Shown in pieces: positions 1 to 5,625 of a stretch of DNA of 5,625 nucleotides (positions are counted from its first letter, which is position 1; the number at the start of each line of letters is the position of its first letter). The notes beneath the pieces are model-generated. The model saw nothing but the letters and a program-made list of their open reading frames with translations. It was not told the origin of the DNA and ran no database searches. The stretch spans positions 1 through 5,625 of the forward strand of contig CAJTTU010000152.1 of NCBI GenBank assembly GCA_910579325.1, given 5' to 3'. The stretch comes from an uncultured Lachnospiraceae bacterium (lineage in GTDB: Bacteria > Bacillota > Clostridia > Lachnospirales > Lachnospiraceae). Position numbers and translations under genes: made by a program.

Positions 1-15
1 TCCTCTGTCTCCTTT
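1..15 (-). promoter_or_regulatory. Ribosome binding site of a gene starting just left of the window
   Basis: On the minus strand, positions 15-9 read AAAGGAG, followed by eight more bases to the window edge. That is the normal distance to a start codon, so a minus-strand gene very probably begins at or just beyond position 1. The terminator at 197-240 lies between it and the four-gene operon, so it should be a separate transcription unit. Its product cannot be known from this window. Confidence 0.5.
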
Positions 16-196
16 CGTCCATACTATCAGTTATGTAAATTTTATTCTTGCATTTTATGGTATATTTTCCGTTTTTTTGTGTACAAATCGGAACTTTTTT
101 ATAGATTTTTTCTAAATCATAGCAGGGATGGGACGGTCTTGTAAAGAATCCGATAAAATGCGTTAACCGTGCGTCTCGCCGGATAATTTCACAGCA
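16..196. other. AT-rich intergenic leader without a gene
   Basis: This stretch has T- and A-runs and no open reading frame with a plausible ribosome binding site on either strand. It lies downstream of the operon terminator and upstream of the ribosome binding site at the left edge, so it should hold the promoter of the gene beyond the edge. The best minus-strand candidate is TTGTAC (86-81), a 16-base gap, and TATACC (64-59). The match to consensus is poor and I do not call it as a promoter. The gap 241-324 between terminator and the nearest stop codon shows only a small 5-bp hairpin, CCTGT/ACAGG (299-311). Confidence 0.4.
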
Positions 197-240
197 AAAA
201 ACCGATACTCCCTGACAGTTTACAGGAAATATCGGTTTTT
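197..240 (-). terminator. Intrinsic terminator of the operon, possibly bidirectional
   Basis: A perfect 11-bp inverted repeat, AAAAACCGATA (197-207) and TATCGGTTTTT (230-240), encloses a 22-base loop in which CCTG and CAGG can pair further. On the minus strand the GC-containing stem core runs into six T residues, the form of a rho-independent terminator. It sits about 85 bp after the stop codon of the YfcC-like gene. On the plus strand the stem also ends in a T-run (TTTTTATTTG), so it could stop transcripts from either side. Confidence 0.85.
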
Positions 241-324
241 ATTTGCTTTCTTTTTCTCAACAGAACTCTGATCCACAAAGCCGTTCACTTCGCAGCGCCC
301 TGTTTTACAGGCCAAGATATCCAT

Positions 325-1683
325 TTATTTCCACACAATCGTAGAAACATACATCAGCACAGACGCGGCAAAAATCCAGCACACGAGCAGCTTCCAAATA
401 AATTTCCACCAGGCACGGAAGGAAACCCCGCCGACTGCCAGATAGGAAACCAGCACAGAAGAATAGGGCAGTACAAAGTCGCCGATTCCATCGCCGAAAT
501 TAAAGGAAAGCACCGCTGACTGCAGAGGAATCCCCGCCAGTTCGGCGGCCGGGCCAAACAGCGGCATGGTAACGGCGGCTTGTCCCGCTCCCGGCACGAT
601 CGCGCAGTTAATCAGCGACTGAATCACAAACATCGCCGGCGCTTTCACCGCATTCGGAAAACGCTGTAAAGACAGGGTTAAACCATACACAATGGTATCT
701 ACAATGCCGCCGCTCTCCCAGACCAGCGCGATCGTCCCGGCAAATCCCACAATCATCGCCGGCGCGAAAAAACGTCCTGCGGACTGAATATATAAATCCA
801 CTACATCATTGGGAGACGTTTTGTCCACAAGGGCAATCGCCACGGCTGATACCATAAACAACGCCGACATCCGCATCGCCGACAAAGAGCCCTGAGAGCC
901 ATAATAAACGCAGAATCCTATTGTCACCAGGTAAATCCCTATAATCATCCCATCCCGCCAGGAAGTCCCCTCACCGCTCTCGTCCAGCTTCGGCAGCTTC
1001 TTTGGCGGCGGACAGCCCCCGATTTTCTTTTTCCGGACTTTTTCCGCGTAAATATAAATATATCCGACAGTGAGGGCCAGTAAAACCAGCAGGCAGACCC
1101 AGCGAAAGCCCGCTCCCGATAAAGGCGGCAAATCCACGTAGGACTGGGCTGTCAGGGTCATCAGTCCTGTGGGCGACGTACAGTAGGACATGGCGCTGCC
1201 AAGCAAAACCACGGCAAGTCCCGTTATGGCGTCATATCCCAGCGTCACGAAAAAAGCAATCATAAACGGGACAAAGGAAACCAGATACCGGGCAGCAATA
1301 TTTAAACTCAGAAAAGTAAAAATACAGGTAAAGCCGGCGATAATCAGAAAATGCCTCCCTTTCGCTTTTTTCAGCAGCCAGGACACCAGCTTTTGCATCG
1401 CCCCGGTCTGAACCATGATTCCCACAGAGCCGCCCACAAAAAAGAATGTGAAAATAACCGTCGCGTTTTCCAGAAAGCTCTGCACAATCAGCTCCGGTAT
1501 GGCAAACAGACTGACCGGCCTGCGCTCTGTCCACACAAAGCTGTCCACGGACAGCGGTTCTCCAAAACCCGGCGCGAATTCTCCGGCAGGAATCATATAG
1601 GTTAAAAATACGGCGATCAAAATAAACAGCAGAATCAACGCGGTGGCGCTGAGTCCTTTTGCCGTCTTCGGGGAATTTTTCAT
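325..1683 (-). CDS. YfcC/DcuC-like family inner-membrane carrier
   Basis: A 452-residue, strongly hydrophobic protein of the YfcC/C4-dicarboxylate-anaerobic-carrier group (ion transporter superfamily), presumed to move an organic anion or amino acid across the cytoplasmic membrane. Family marks that can be seen are T-Y-M-I-P-A-G-E-F at 28-36 after the first membrane helix, G-G-S-V-G-I at 84-89 followed by Q-T-G-A, a G-Y-D...TG segment near 149-155, and the C-terminal re-entrant-like block V-P-G-A-G-Q-A-A (363-370) and F-G-D-G (396-399). A charged cytoplasmic loop lies at about 214-245. The length fits the family. I start it at the ATG at 1683, which has AAGGAG eleven bases upstream (1700-1695); an in-frame TTG at 1731 would add 16 charged residues without a better site. 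It is the last gene of the operon, 73 bp after the UroD-like gene and followed by the terminator. The substrate is unknown: YfcC relatives are often named as dicarboxylate or arginine/ornithine carriers by homology alone. Confidence 0.85.
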   Translation of the reverse strand: MKNSPKTAKGLSATALILLFILIAVFLTYMIPAGEFAPGFGEPLSVDSFVWTERRPVSLFAIPELIVQSFLENATVIFTFFFVGGSVGIMVQTGAMQKLVSWLLKKAKGRHFLIIAGFTCIFTFLSLNIAARYLVSFVPFMIAFFVTLGYDAITGLAVVLLGSAMSYCTSPTGLMTLTAQSYVDLPPLSGAGFRWVCLLVLLALTVGYIYIYAEKVRKKKIGGCPPPKKLPKLDESGEGTSWRDGMIIGIYLVTIGFCVYYGSQGSLSAMRMSALFMVSAVAIALVDKTSPNDVVDLYIQSAGRFFAPAMIVGFAGTIALVWESGGIVDTIVYGLTLSLQRFPNAVKAPAMFVIQSLINCAIVPGAGQAAVTMPLFGPAAELAGIPLQSAVLSFNFGDGIGDFVLPYSSVLVSYLAVGGVSFRAWWKFIWKLLVCWIFAASVLMYVSTIVWK

Positions 1684-1756
1684 TTTAACTTCCGCTCCTT
1701 CATTCGTCCGCACAACGGCCCCCCTTCCCAATCGGATCCGTTACCTTCTCATTTCC

Positions 1757-2740
1757 TTAGGCAAAGCTTCGGTTAACCGGATTTTTATAGAAATCCTTTT
1801 TCTGATACAGCAATTCCGTAATACAGTCATTTACATAAGGCACCCGCAGCGCCACATACGGCAGACACGCACCGCCCCGGCACAGCTGATCTATCCGCTC
1901 CTCCACCAGAGGCATCAGCTTTTCTTTCGTCATATCCGGCGCCCGCCAGGCGGGAATATCAAATCCTCCCATCACCGTAAAATTCCGGCCGGGACCGTAT
2001 GTCCGCAGGATTCCGGGCAGATCATTCATGGACTGGGCCGAGGTCCAGTGCTCTATCCCTGCTTCTATCATACCCGGAATCAGTCCTTCTACCCGCCCGC
2101 AGGAATGAAGGTGAAGATATTTTCCCCGGGATTTCAAAAACGCCGTAATTTTCGCCACCGCAGGGCCGATCACCTGCTTCCAGGTTCCGGGAGACATAAA
2201 GGAACTGATCTGCGTTCCCCAGTCGTCATGGATTTCAAACATGTCAACCTGCGGAAAATATTCCAGCAGTCTGATCATTTTTTCAATATGGAAATCCGCC
2301 ACCCCGCACAGGAAATCACGGCAGGCCTCCGGCTCCTCCACCAGCGCTATATTCGCCTCCGCCATTCCCATCATCGCCGCCAGCCGCTCAAACAGCCCGC
2401 ACACAATCTGTATCACAATCACCTTATCCGGATCCAGTTTATCCGCGTCCCGTTCGGCCATTCCGGCCCAGTCAACCTCGTTCAGGTCCGGAAACCGTAC
2501 CTTCTCTCTCCATCCTGTGATATCCTCCAGAAAAGGCCTGCGGCGTGTATCGGGCATAAACCCCCGCACGGTGGGCTCATATGCCCACCAGACGCCAAAC
2601 CAGTCAGGTCCCCCTTCCTTGCAGGCGGACCGTTCCAGCACCTCGGGAGGCGTATATACCTGAACATCCTGCCTGTAATTGGGAATCCACTCCGGTATCT
2701 CATGGCGCAGAAACCGTAACATATTATCTTTTGCTGTCAA
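1757..2740 (-). CDS. UroD-superfamily methyltransferase-like protein (paralogue A)
   Basis: A 327-residue cytoplasmic protein of the uroporphyrinogen decarboxylase superfamily (TIM barrel), of the branch that includes cobamide-dependent methyltransferases such as MtaA and MtbA. It lacks the R-Q-A-G-R-x-x-P-E-Y N-terminal signature of haem-pathway HemE. Visible landmarks are P-E-W-I-P-N near residue 16, D-W-F-G-V near 46, R-F-P-D-L near 82, H-D-D-W-G at 171-175, H-S-C-G at 212-215 and L-C-R-G-G-A-C at 286-292. H212, C214 and C287 fit the H-X-C-Xn-C zinc site that activates the methyl acceptor in MtaA-type enzymes. It is clearly paralogous to the gene 39 bp upstream, with the same blocks in the same order, and is probably translated from the same message. 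The start is chosen as TTG at 2740, because the ribosome binding site overlaps the GTG at 2749. The methyl-transfer role is inferred; neither the substrate nor a corrinoid partner is visible. Confidence 0.82.
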   Translation of the reverse strand: MTAKDNMLRFLRHEIPEWIPNYRQDVQVYTPPEVLERSACKEGGPDWFGVWWAYEPTVRGFMPDTRRRPFLEDITGWREKVRFPDLNEVDWAGMAERDADKLDPDKVIVIQIVCGLFERLAAMMGMAEANIALVEEPEACRDFLCGVADFHIEKMIRLLEYFPQVDMFEIHDDWGTQISSFMSPGTWKQVIGPAVAKITAFLKSRGKYLHLHSCGRVEGLIPGMIEAGIEHWTSAQSMNDLPGILRTYGPGRNFTVMGGFDIPAWRAPDMTKEKLMPLVEERIDQLCRGGACLPYVALRVPYVNDCITELLYQKKDFYKNPVNRSFA

Positions 2741-2745
2741 ACATA

Positions 2746-2752
2746 CCACCTC
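2746..2752 (-). promoter_or_regulatory. Ribosome binding site that decides the TTG start of paralogue A
   Basis: The minus strand reads GAGGTGG, then TATGT, then TTG at 2740. GAGG lies eight bases before TTG, the usual distance. The alternative GTG start at 2749 lies inside this same sequence and has only AAAGAG directly against it. The ATG at 2743 is in another frame and soon meets a stop. The paralogue, whose ATG start is clear, has its L-T-P-R-E-N-M segment aligned with L-T-A-K-D-N-M here, so the TTG codon falls on the aligned Leu. Confidence 0.6.
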
Positions 2753-2779
2753 TTTCTGATCGTTCCCGACAACGGAAAC

Positions 2780-3799
2780 CTATGTAAGGGAAAGCTTCGG
2801 AAGCACCCGGTTTCCCGGATCGTTGAAAAACTCCGCCCGCTCCTCCAGGCATGTGTTAATCGCGTCTAACAGGTAAGGTATATTGGCGTTCGTATTGCCA
2901 AAGGGAAACAATGCCCCTCCCCGGCACAAATCATCCATCCGCCGGCCTGTCAGATCATGCACCTCTTCGGCCGTCAGGCCTGCCTGACGCACCTCCTGAT
3001 TGTCCATGCCGCCGGTCAGACAGATTTTGTCCCCGTATTTACATATGATATCCCGCACATGATTGATACACTGAACGGACGACCAGCCGTCGATCCCGAT
3101 TTCCACCATATCCGGCAGCAGCGGTTCAATGTATCCGCAGGAATGAATGTCAAAATACAGCCCCTTTTCATGGACAAAATCGACGATTCTTTTTATGTGA
3201 GGCTTTATCATGCTTCTCCATGTATCCGGCGACAGAAATGTGCTGCTATTGTGTCCCCAGTCGTCGTGCAGATTCACCAGATCCAGTGGATAGTAATCAG
3301 TCAGACGGTCGATCAGGGCAATCTTGTAATCGGTGATCGCCGTCAGCAGCCCACAGGTTGCCTCCGGCTCCTCCAGAATGGCACAGTTAGCCTCCACCAT
3401 GCCCATTAAGGCATGCAGCCTTTCGAAGGGCCCGTTAAAGATCGACATGTACCGGACTTTTTTCTCGTCATAGACGGAAGCGTCCCGTTCTGCCGCGGCT
3501 TTCCAGTCCACCGCGTCGAGATCCGGAAACCGCACCACCCGTTCCCAGTCCGTCACATCTTTTAATACCGGCGGAACCGTGGTATCCACAGTCGCCCCCG
3601 CGATACCGGGCACGGTACGCCAGTGAACGCCAAACCAGTCGGTTCCGGTTCCGCCCTGGGGACCGCCGGGGGCCCGCTCCCACACCTCAACGGGCAGCCT
3701 TCCGCATACGTCCGTCCGGAAATTCGGAATCCATTCCGGACACTGGTGAGAATATGCCAGCAACATATTTTCACGGGGAGTCAGATTTTTGTTTTTCAT
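2780..3799 (-). CDS. UroD-superfamily methyltransferase-like protein (paralogue B)
   Basis: A 339-residue cytoplasmic protein of the same UroD superfamily branch as its downstream neighbour. Landmarks are P-E-W-I-P-N-F-R at 21-28, a Gly-rich insertion at about 45-52 that paralogue A mostly lacks, D-W-F-G-V at 54-58, R-F-P-D-L at 90-94, F-E-R-L at 125-128, a conserved M-V-E-A-N / E-E-P-E-A block at 134-147, H-D-D-W-G at 178-182, H-S-C-G at 219-222 and L-C-R-G-G-A at 291-296. H219, C221 and C292 make a candidate H-X-C-Xn-C zinc site like that of MtaA/MtbA methyltransferases. The HemE signature is absent, so haem synthesis is unlikely. The ATG at 3799 has AGGAGGAG eight bases or so upstream. It follows the transporter gene after a 192-bp spacer with hairpins and precedes paralogue A by 39 bp. 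Possible roles are demethylation of a growth substrate or methyl transfer to a thiol or tetrahydrofolate; none is proven. The two paralogues could act separately or form a heterodimer. Confidence 0.85.
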   Translation of the reverse strand: MKNKNLTPRENMLLAYSHQCPEWIPNFRTDVCGRLPVEVWERAPGGPQGGTGTDWFGVHWRTVPGIAGATVDTTVPPVLKDVTDWERVVRFPDLDAVDWKAAAERDASVYDEKKVRYMSIFNGPFERLHALMGMVEANCAILEEPEATCGLLTAITDYKIALIDRLTDYYPLDLVNLHDDWGHNSSTFLSPDTWRSMIKPHIKRIVDFVHEKGLYFDIHSCGYIEPLLPDMVEIGIDGWSSVQCINHVRDIICKYGDKICLTGGMDNQEVRQAGLTAEEVHDLTGRRMDDLCRGGALFPFGNTNANIPYLLDAINTCLEERAEFFNDPGNRVLPKLSLT

Positions 3800-3861
3800 G
3801 CGACACTCCTCCTAATGTAGTTTTGCAGCTTCCCTCCCAAGCCCCCTCGCTATGAGCACTT

Positions 3862-3882
3862 AGAGCCTGTTTTTCAGGCTCT
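3862..3882. repeat. Perfect 8-bp hairpin with T5/A5 loop
   Basis: AGAGCCTG (3862-3869) and CAGGCTCT (3875-3882) are perfect inverted arms around a five-T loop (A-loop in the operon transcript). No T-run follows on either strand, so it does not look like an intrinsic terminator. It is the operon-downstream member of three tandem inverted repeats in the spacer between the transporter and the first UroD-like gene. Confidence 0.75.
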
Positions 3883-3895
3883 TACGCGCGATGCA

Positions 3896-3940
3896 TGGAA
3901 AATAGTTAGCAGGTGTATTTTAGCCGCTTACTATTTTCCA
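3896..3940. repeat. Long inverted repeat with perfect 11-bp outer stem
   Basis: TGGAAAATAGT (3896-3906) and ACTATTTTCCA (3930-3940) are perfect inverted arms. After one T-T mismatch, AGC and GCT continue the stem, and GG/CC can pair beyond a bulged A, giving a long rod-like hairpin in RNA or DNA. No T-run follows on the minus strand (next bases TGCATCGCGC). The exactness of the arms is more than expected for plain intergenic DNA and suggests an mRNA structure or a dispersed palindromic repeat element. Confidence 0.75.
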
Positions 3941-3956
3941 GGGGCCTGTCCGGTCC

Positions 3957-3984
3957 GTTGCTGTTTTTTATTAACCATAGCAAC
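3957..3984. repeat. 6-bp inverted repeat just after the transporter stop codon
   Basis: GTTGCT (3957-3962) and AGCAAC (3979-3984) flank a 16-base AT-rich loop. In the operon transcript it lies seven bases after the transporter stop codon. It is followed by GC-rich sequence on that strand, so it is no typical terminator. On the plus strand a T-rich tract follows. The stem is short and the structure may be fortuitous. Confidence 0.35.
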
Positions 3985-3991
3985 TTATTTT

Positions 3992-5386
3992 TTATTCCGC
4001 TGCTCCCGCAGCATTCTTTCCCTGTTTCCGCTCTTCCAGCTCCTGCTGAATCATTTTAATGTTCTTGTCGGTTAACGGGCAGAGGAAGGTCAGTCCGACG
4101 GATGCGGCGCAGACCACGGCGGGCAGCAGGCTCATCAACGCGCGGATCCCATTTGTCACCTCGGGGGTGATGGCTTCCGCGTTAAAACCGATCGCGGTCA
4201 GGCCGATTCCTACCACCAGACCTCCGACCGCGCTGGAAAACTTCGCGGCGATGGAGCTGAATCCCATGATAAAGCCTTTCATATCCTTCCCGGTCTTCCA
4301 CTCGGTATATTCCGCCACGGAAGAGAACACGGCCTGTCCGACGCCGTGGAACAGAGAATATCCCACATACGCCACAACCATAATCGCCGTAAAGCTGACG
4401 TCTGTCTTTCCGAAGAAATAAGCGAATACAAAGCACAGGCCATACCAGGTCACCCCCAGTATAGTCGTATTCCGTCCGCCCTTCACCAGCTTGGAGACAA
4501 AAGGAATAAACAGGGACGTGACCACCATAATGCCGGTGGTAGCGGAAAGATATACGGTATACATCGCCTTGCTGCCGATTACATAAAGATAATAGTACGC
4601 AGCCATACTTGTCACACAGGCAGAAGCGCCGTATTTCACAATAGAGGCCAGGGTCCATGTGACAAAGGCCCGGCTTGTGATCGTGTAGCGCAGCAGCTCA
4701 AAGAACGAGGGGTTCTCATCGGATTTCCCCTTCATGATATGGGTGGGCTCACCGCTGTAATCAAACTTTTTATCCAGCATCCACAGCTGCCAGAAAGCGA
4801 AAAAGGTAAGCACCGCAATGATGGCCACCAGCCCCGTATAGCCTTTCCCGTCCACGCCCCGGCCGAAAAAGGTGATAATGGGCACCGCGCACAGGCTGAA
4901 AATAAATTTTCCGCCCGTATTCAGCGCGTTTCTGTACGCCGAGAGACGAACACGCTGCTGCGGGCTTTTCGCCATCATCGGAATGGTCCCGTTGTAGGCC
5001 GTAAAGGCAAAATTATAGGCAATAAACGCTACCAGATATGTGGCGCCATAGTAGAAAACCTTAAACTGGGCGTTTCCCTGAATCGGCGTAAAGGAAAGCA
5101 GCCGGAAAATGCCTACCACAGCGCCCCCCAAAAGCAGATAGGGGCGGAAATAGCCGCCTTTCAGCCGGACCTTCTGGATAATCAGTCCGATCACCGGCAG
5201 GGAAATCGCGTCCAGAGCGCTGGCCACGGCAATGGTGGAGCCCGCCTGCAGCGCCGTGAGGCCGATCACGGTACTGGTCAGGAAAACCGAGAAAAAATTC
5301 GTGCTTACCTGATTTACCATAGTACAGAGCATCTGTGTAAATCCATACCGAATTGCCACAATGTCAAGTTTCTTCAGCATCTTCAT
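3992..5386 (-). CDS. GPH-family (MFS_2) transporter
   Basis: A 464-residue membrane protein of the glycoside-pentoside-hexuronide:cation symporter family, major facilitator fold. About twelve membrane helices can be drawn: six within residues 11-203, a polar central loop at 204-235, and six within 236-437, ending in a charged cytoplasmic tail. Family marks are D-A-I-S-L-P-V-I-G at 59-67 and G-Y-F-R-P-Y at 78-83 (the MelB-like helix II and loop), and A-E-Y-T-E-W-K-T-G at 358-366 before helix XI, the GPH C-terminal signature. In MelB the first motif is D-A-I-N-D-P with both Asp residues binding the coupling cation; here the second Asp is Leu63. The ATG at 5386 has AGGAGG six bases upstream. It is the first gene of the operon, behind a strong promoter and operator-like repeats, so it probably imports the compound that the UroD-like proteins act on. 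The family carries mostly sugars and glycosides, but the substrate cannot be read from sequence. Confidence 0.88.
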   Translation of the reverse strand: MKMLKKLDIVAIRYGFTQMLCTMVNQVSTNFFSVFLTSTVIGLTALQAGSTIAVASALDAISLPVIGLIIQKVRLKGGYFRPYLLLGGAVVGIFRLLSFTPIQGNAQFKVFYYGATYLVAFIAYNFAFTAYNGTIPMMAKSPQQRVRLSAYRNALNTGGKFIFSLCAVPIITFFGRGVDGKGYTGLVAIIAVLTFFAFWQLWMLDKKFDYSGEPTHIMKGKSDENPSFFELLRYTITSRAFVTWTLASIVKYGASACVTSMAAYYYLYVIGSKAMYTVYLSATTGIMVVTSLFIPFVSKLVKGGRNTTILGVTWYGLCFVFAYFFGKTDVSFTAIMVVAYVGYSLFHGVGQAVFSSVAEYTEWKTGKDMKGFIMGFSSIAAKFSSAVGGLVVGIGLTAIGFNAEAITPEVTNGIRALMSLLPAVVCAASVGLTFLCPLTDKNIKMIQQELEERKQGKNAAGAAE

Positions 5387-5435
5387 CTTAATCCTCCTCT
5401 TTTATACTCTTGCTGACAACCTGTCCCCCACCGTT

Positions 5436-5464
5436 ATTATCGCACAGTTTTGCTAAAATGTCAA
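5436..5464 (-). promoter_or_regulatory. Strong sigma-A-type promoter of the operon
   Basis: On the minus strand a consensus -35 TTGACA (5464-5459), a 17-base spacer and a -10 GATAAT (5441-5436) preceded by TGC, an extended -10. Transcription should start near 5429, leaving a leader of about 43 bases before the transporter ATG. No other good promoter is seen before the downstream genes, so all four probably depend on it. Confidence 0.85.
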
Positions 5465-5489
5465 TTTATTTAGCAAAACTTTTGCTAAA
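5448..5489. promoter_or_regulatory. Operator-like array of three TTTNGCNAAA sites over the promoter
   Basis: TTTTGCTAAA occurs at 5448-5457 and 5480-5489, and its reverse complement TTTAGCAAAA at 5469-5478. The last two form a perfect 10-bp-arm palindrome around one base (5479). Starts are 21 and 11 bp apart, close to whole turns of the helix, so all three face the same side. The first lies in the promoter spacer and the pair lies just upstream of the -35, a layout that suits a repressor. The regulator family is not identifiable from the site alone. Confidence 0.75.
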
Positions 5490-5543
5490 ATATTATTGCA
5501 AGTCTTTCATATGGTTTTAGCTCAGTCAGTTTGCCCCTGTGCC

Positions 5544-5559
5544 TGTTTACATATAAACA
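5544..5559. promoter_or_regulatory. Palindrome upstream of the divergent promoter
   Basis: TGTTTA (5544-5549) and TAAACA (5554-5559) are perfect inverted 6-bp arms around CATA. The site ends ten bases before the -35 of the plus-strand promoter and lies in the region between the two divergent promoters, a likely place for a regulator to bind. The sequence is AT-rich, so chance is possible. Confidence 0.4.
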
Positions 5560-5569
5560 TATTGCAGGA

Positions 5570-5597
5570 TTGACATTTTTTCATAATTTAGTAAAAT
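5570..5597 (+). promoter_or_regulatory. Divergent sigma-A-type promoter reading out of the window
   Basis: Plus-strand TTGACA (5570-5575), a 16-base spacer and TAAAAT (5592-5597) match the sigma-A consensus well. No start codon with a ribosome binding site follows before the window ends, so its gene lies to the right. TTTAGTAAAA at 5587-5596 differs by one base from the TTTAGCAAAA operator unit and overlaps the -10. A divergent regulator that controls itself and the operon would fit. Confidence 0.65.
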
Positions 5598-5625
5598 AAA
5601 ATCAGCACATAAATAACCCCGATTG

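Noticed and set aside
1684..1731. TTG start at 1731 extending the YfcC-like protein by 16 residues
   Set aside because: The added residues are charged and unlike the family N-terminus, and the ATG at 1683 has its own AAGGAG.
1643..2719. Long plus-strand open frame of 358 codons
   Set aside because: It lies antisense to the well-supported UroD-like gene, its translation is rich in His, Arg and Pro without family features, and it has no ribosome binding site. It is a frame shadow.
1757..3799. HemE uroporphyrinogen decarboxylase of haem synthesis
   Set aside because: Both proteins lack the R-Q-A-G-R N-terminal signature, carry the zinc-type H-S-C-G motif, and there are two side by side without other haem genes.
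3862..3940. Intrinsic terminator between the transporter and UroD-like genes
   Set aside because: The hairpins are strong, but no T-run follows on the minus strand, so a normal rho-independent stop is unlikely.
3800..3991. Cobalamin riboswitch ahead of the UroD-like genes
   Set aside because: I looked for a B12-box-like GCCACTG sequence and found none; the structure is only simple hairpins.
4346..5416. Long plus-strand open frame of 356 codons
   Set aside because: It is antisense to the GPH transporter, with a low-complexity polar translation and no recognisable domain.
5497..5512. CcpA cre site, from TGAAAGACTTGCA on the minus strand
   Set aside because: The central CG and several flanking positions of the consensus do not match.

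Overview
The window looks like part of a Clostridia-type Firmicutes chromosome, possibly a Lachnospiraceae-like gut anaerobe. The grounds are strong AGGAGG-type ribosome binding sites, sigma-A-type promoters in AT-rich intergenic DNA around moderately GC-rich genes, one-directional tight gene packing, and protein families common in such organisms. The taxon is inferred from style and family content, not from a marker gene.

All four complete genes lie on the minus strand and read from right to left as one apparent operon. The order of transcription is: a strong sigma-A promoter with an operator-like repeat array (about 5436-5489); a GPH-family (MFS_2) transporter (3992-5386); a 192-bp spacer holding three inverted repeats in tandem; a UroD-superfamily methyltransferase-like protein (2780-3799); a second, paralogous UroD-like protein 39 bp later (1757-2740); a YfcC/DcuC-like membrane carrier (325-1683); and an intrinsic terminator (197-240). 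To the left, positions 1-196 are AT-rich leader DNA with a ribosome binding site at the very edge, so another minus-strand gene probably begins just outside. To the right, a good plus-strand promoter at 5570-5597 points out of the window, probably toward a divergent gene that may be the regulator.

Both UroD-like proteins lack the N-terminal signature of haem-pathway HemE. Instead they carry an H-S-C-G motif followed about 70 residues later by a cysteine in L-C-R-G-G-A, the H-X-C-Xn-C zinc pattern of MtaA/MtbA-type cobamide-dependent methyltransferases. The simplest reading is a repressible or inducible module that imports a small, possibly methylated or glycosidic compound, processes it with a pair of zinc methyltransferase-like enzymes, and moves a related acid or product through the YfcC-like carrier. 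No corrinoid protein, corrinoid reductive activator or cobalamin riboswitch is visible, so the methyl-transfer role is an inference and the substrate is unknown.
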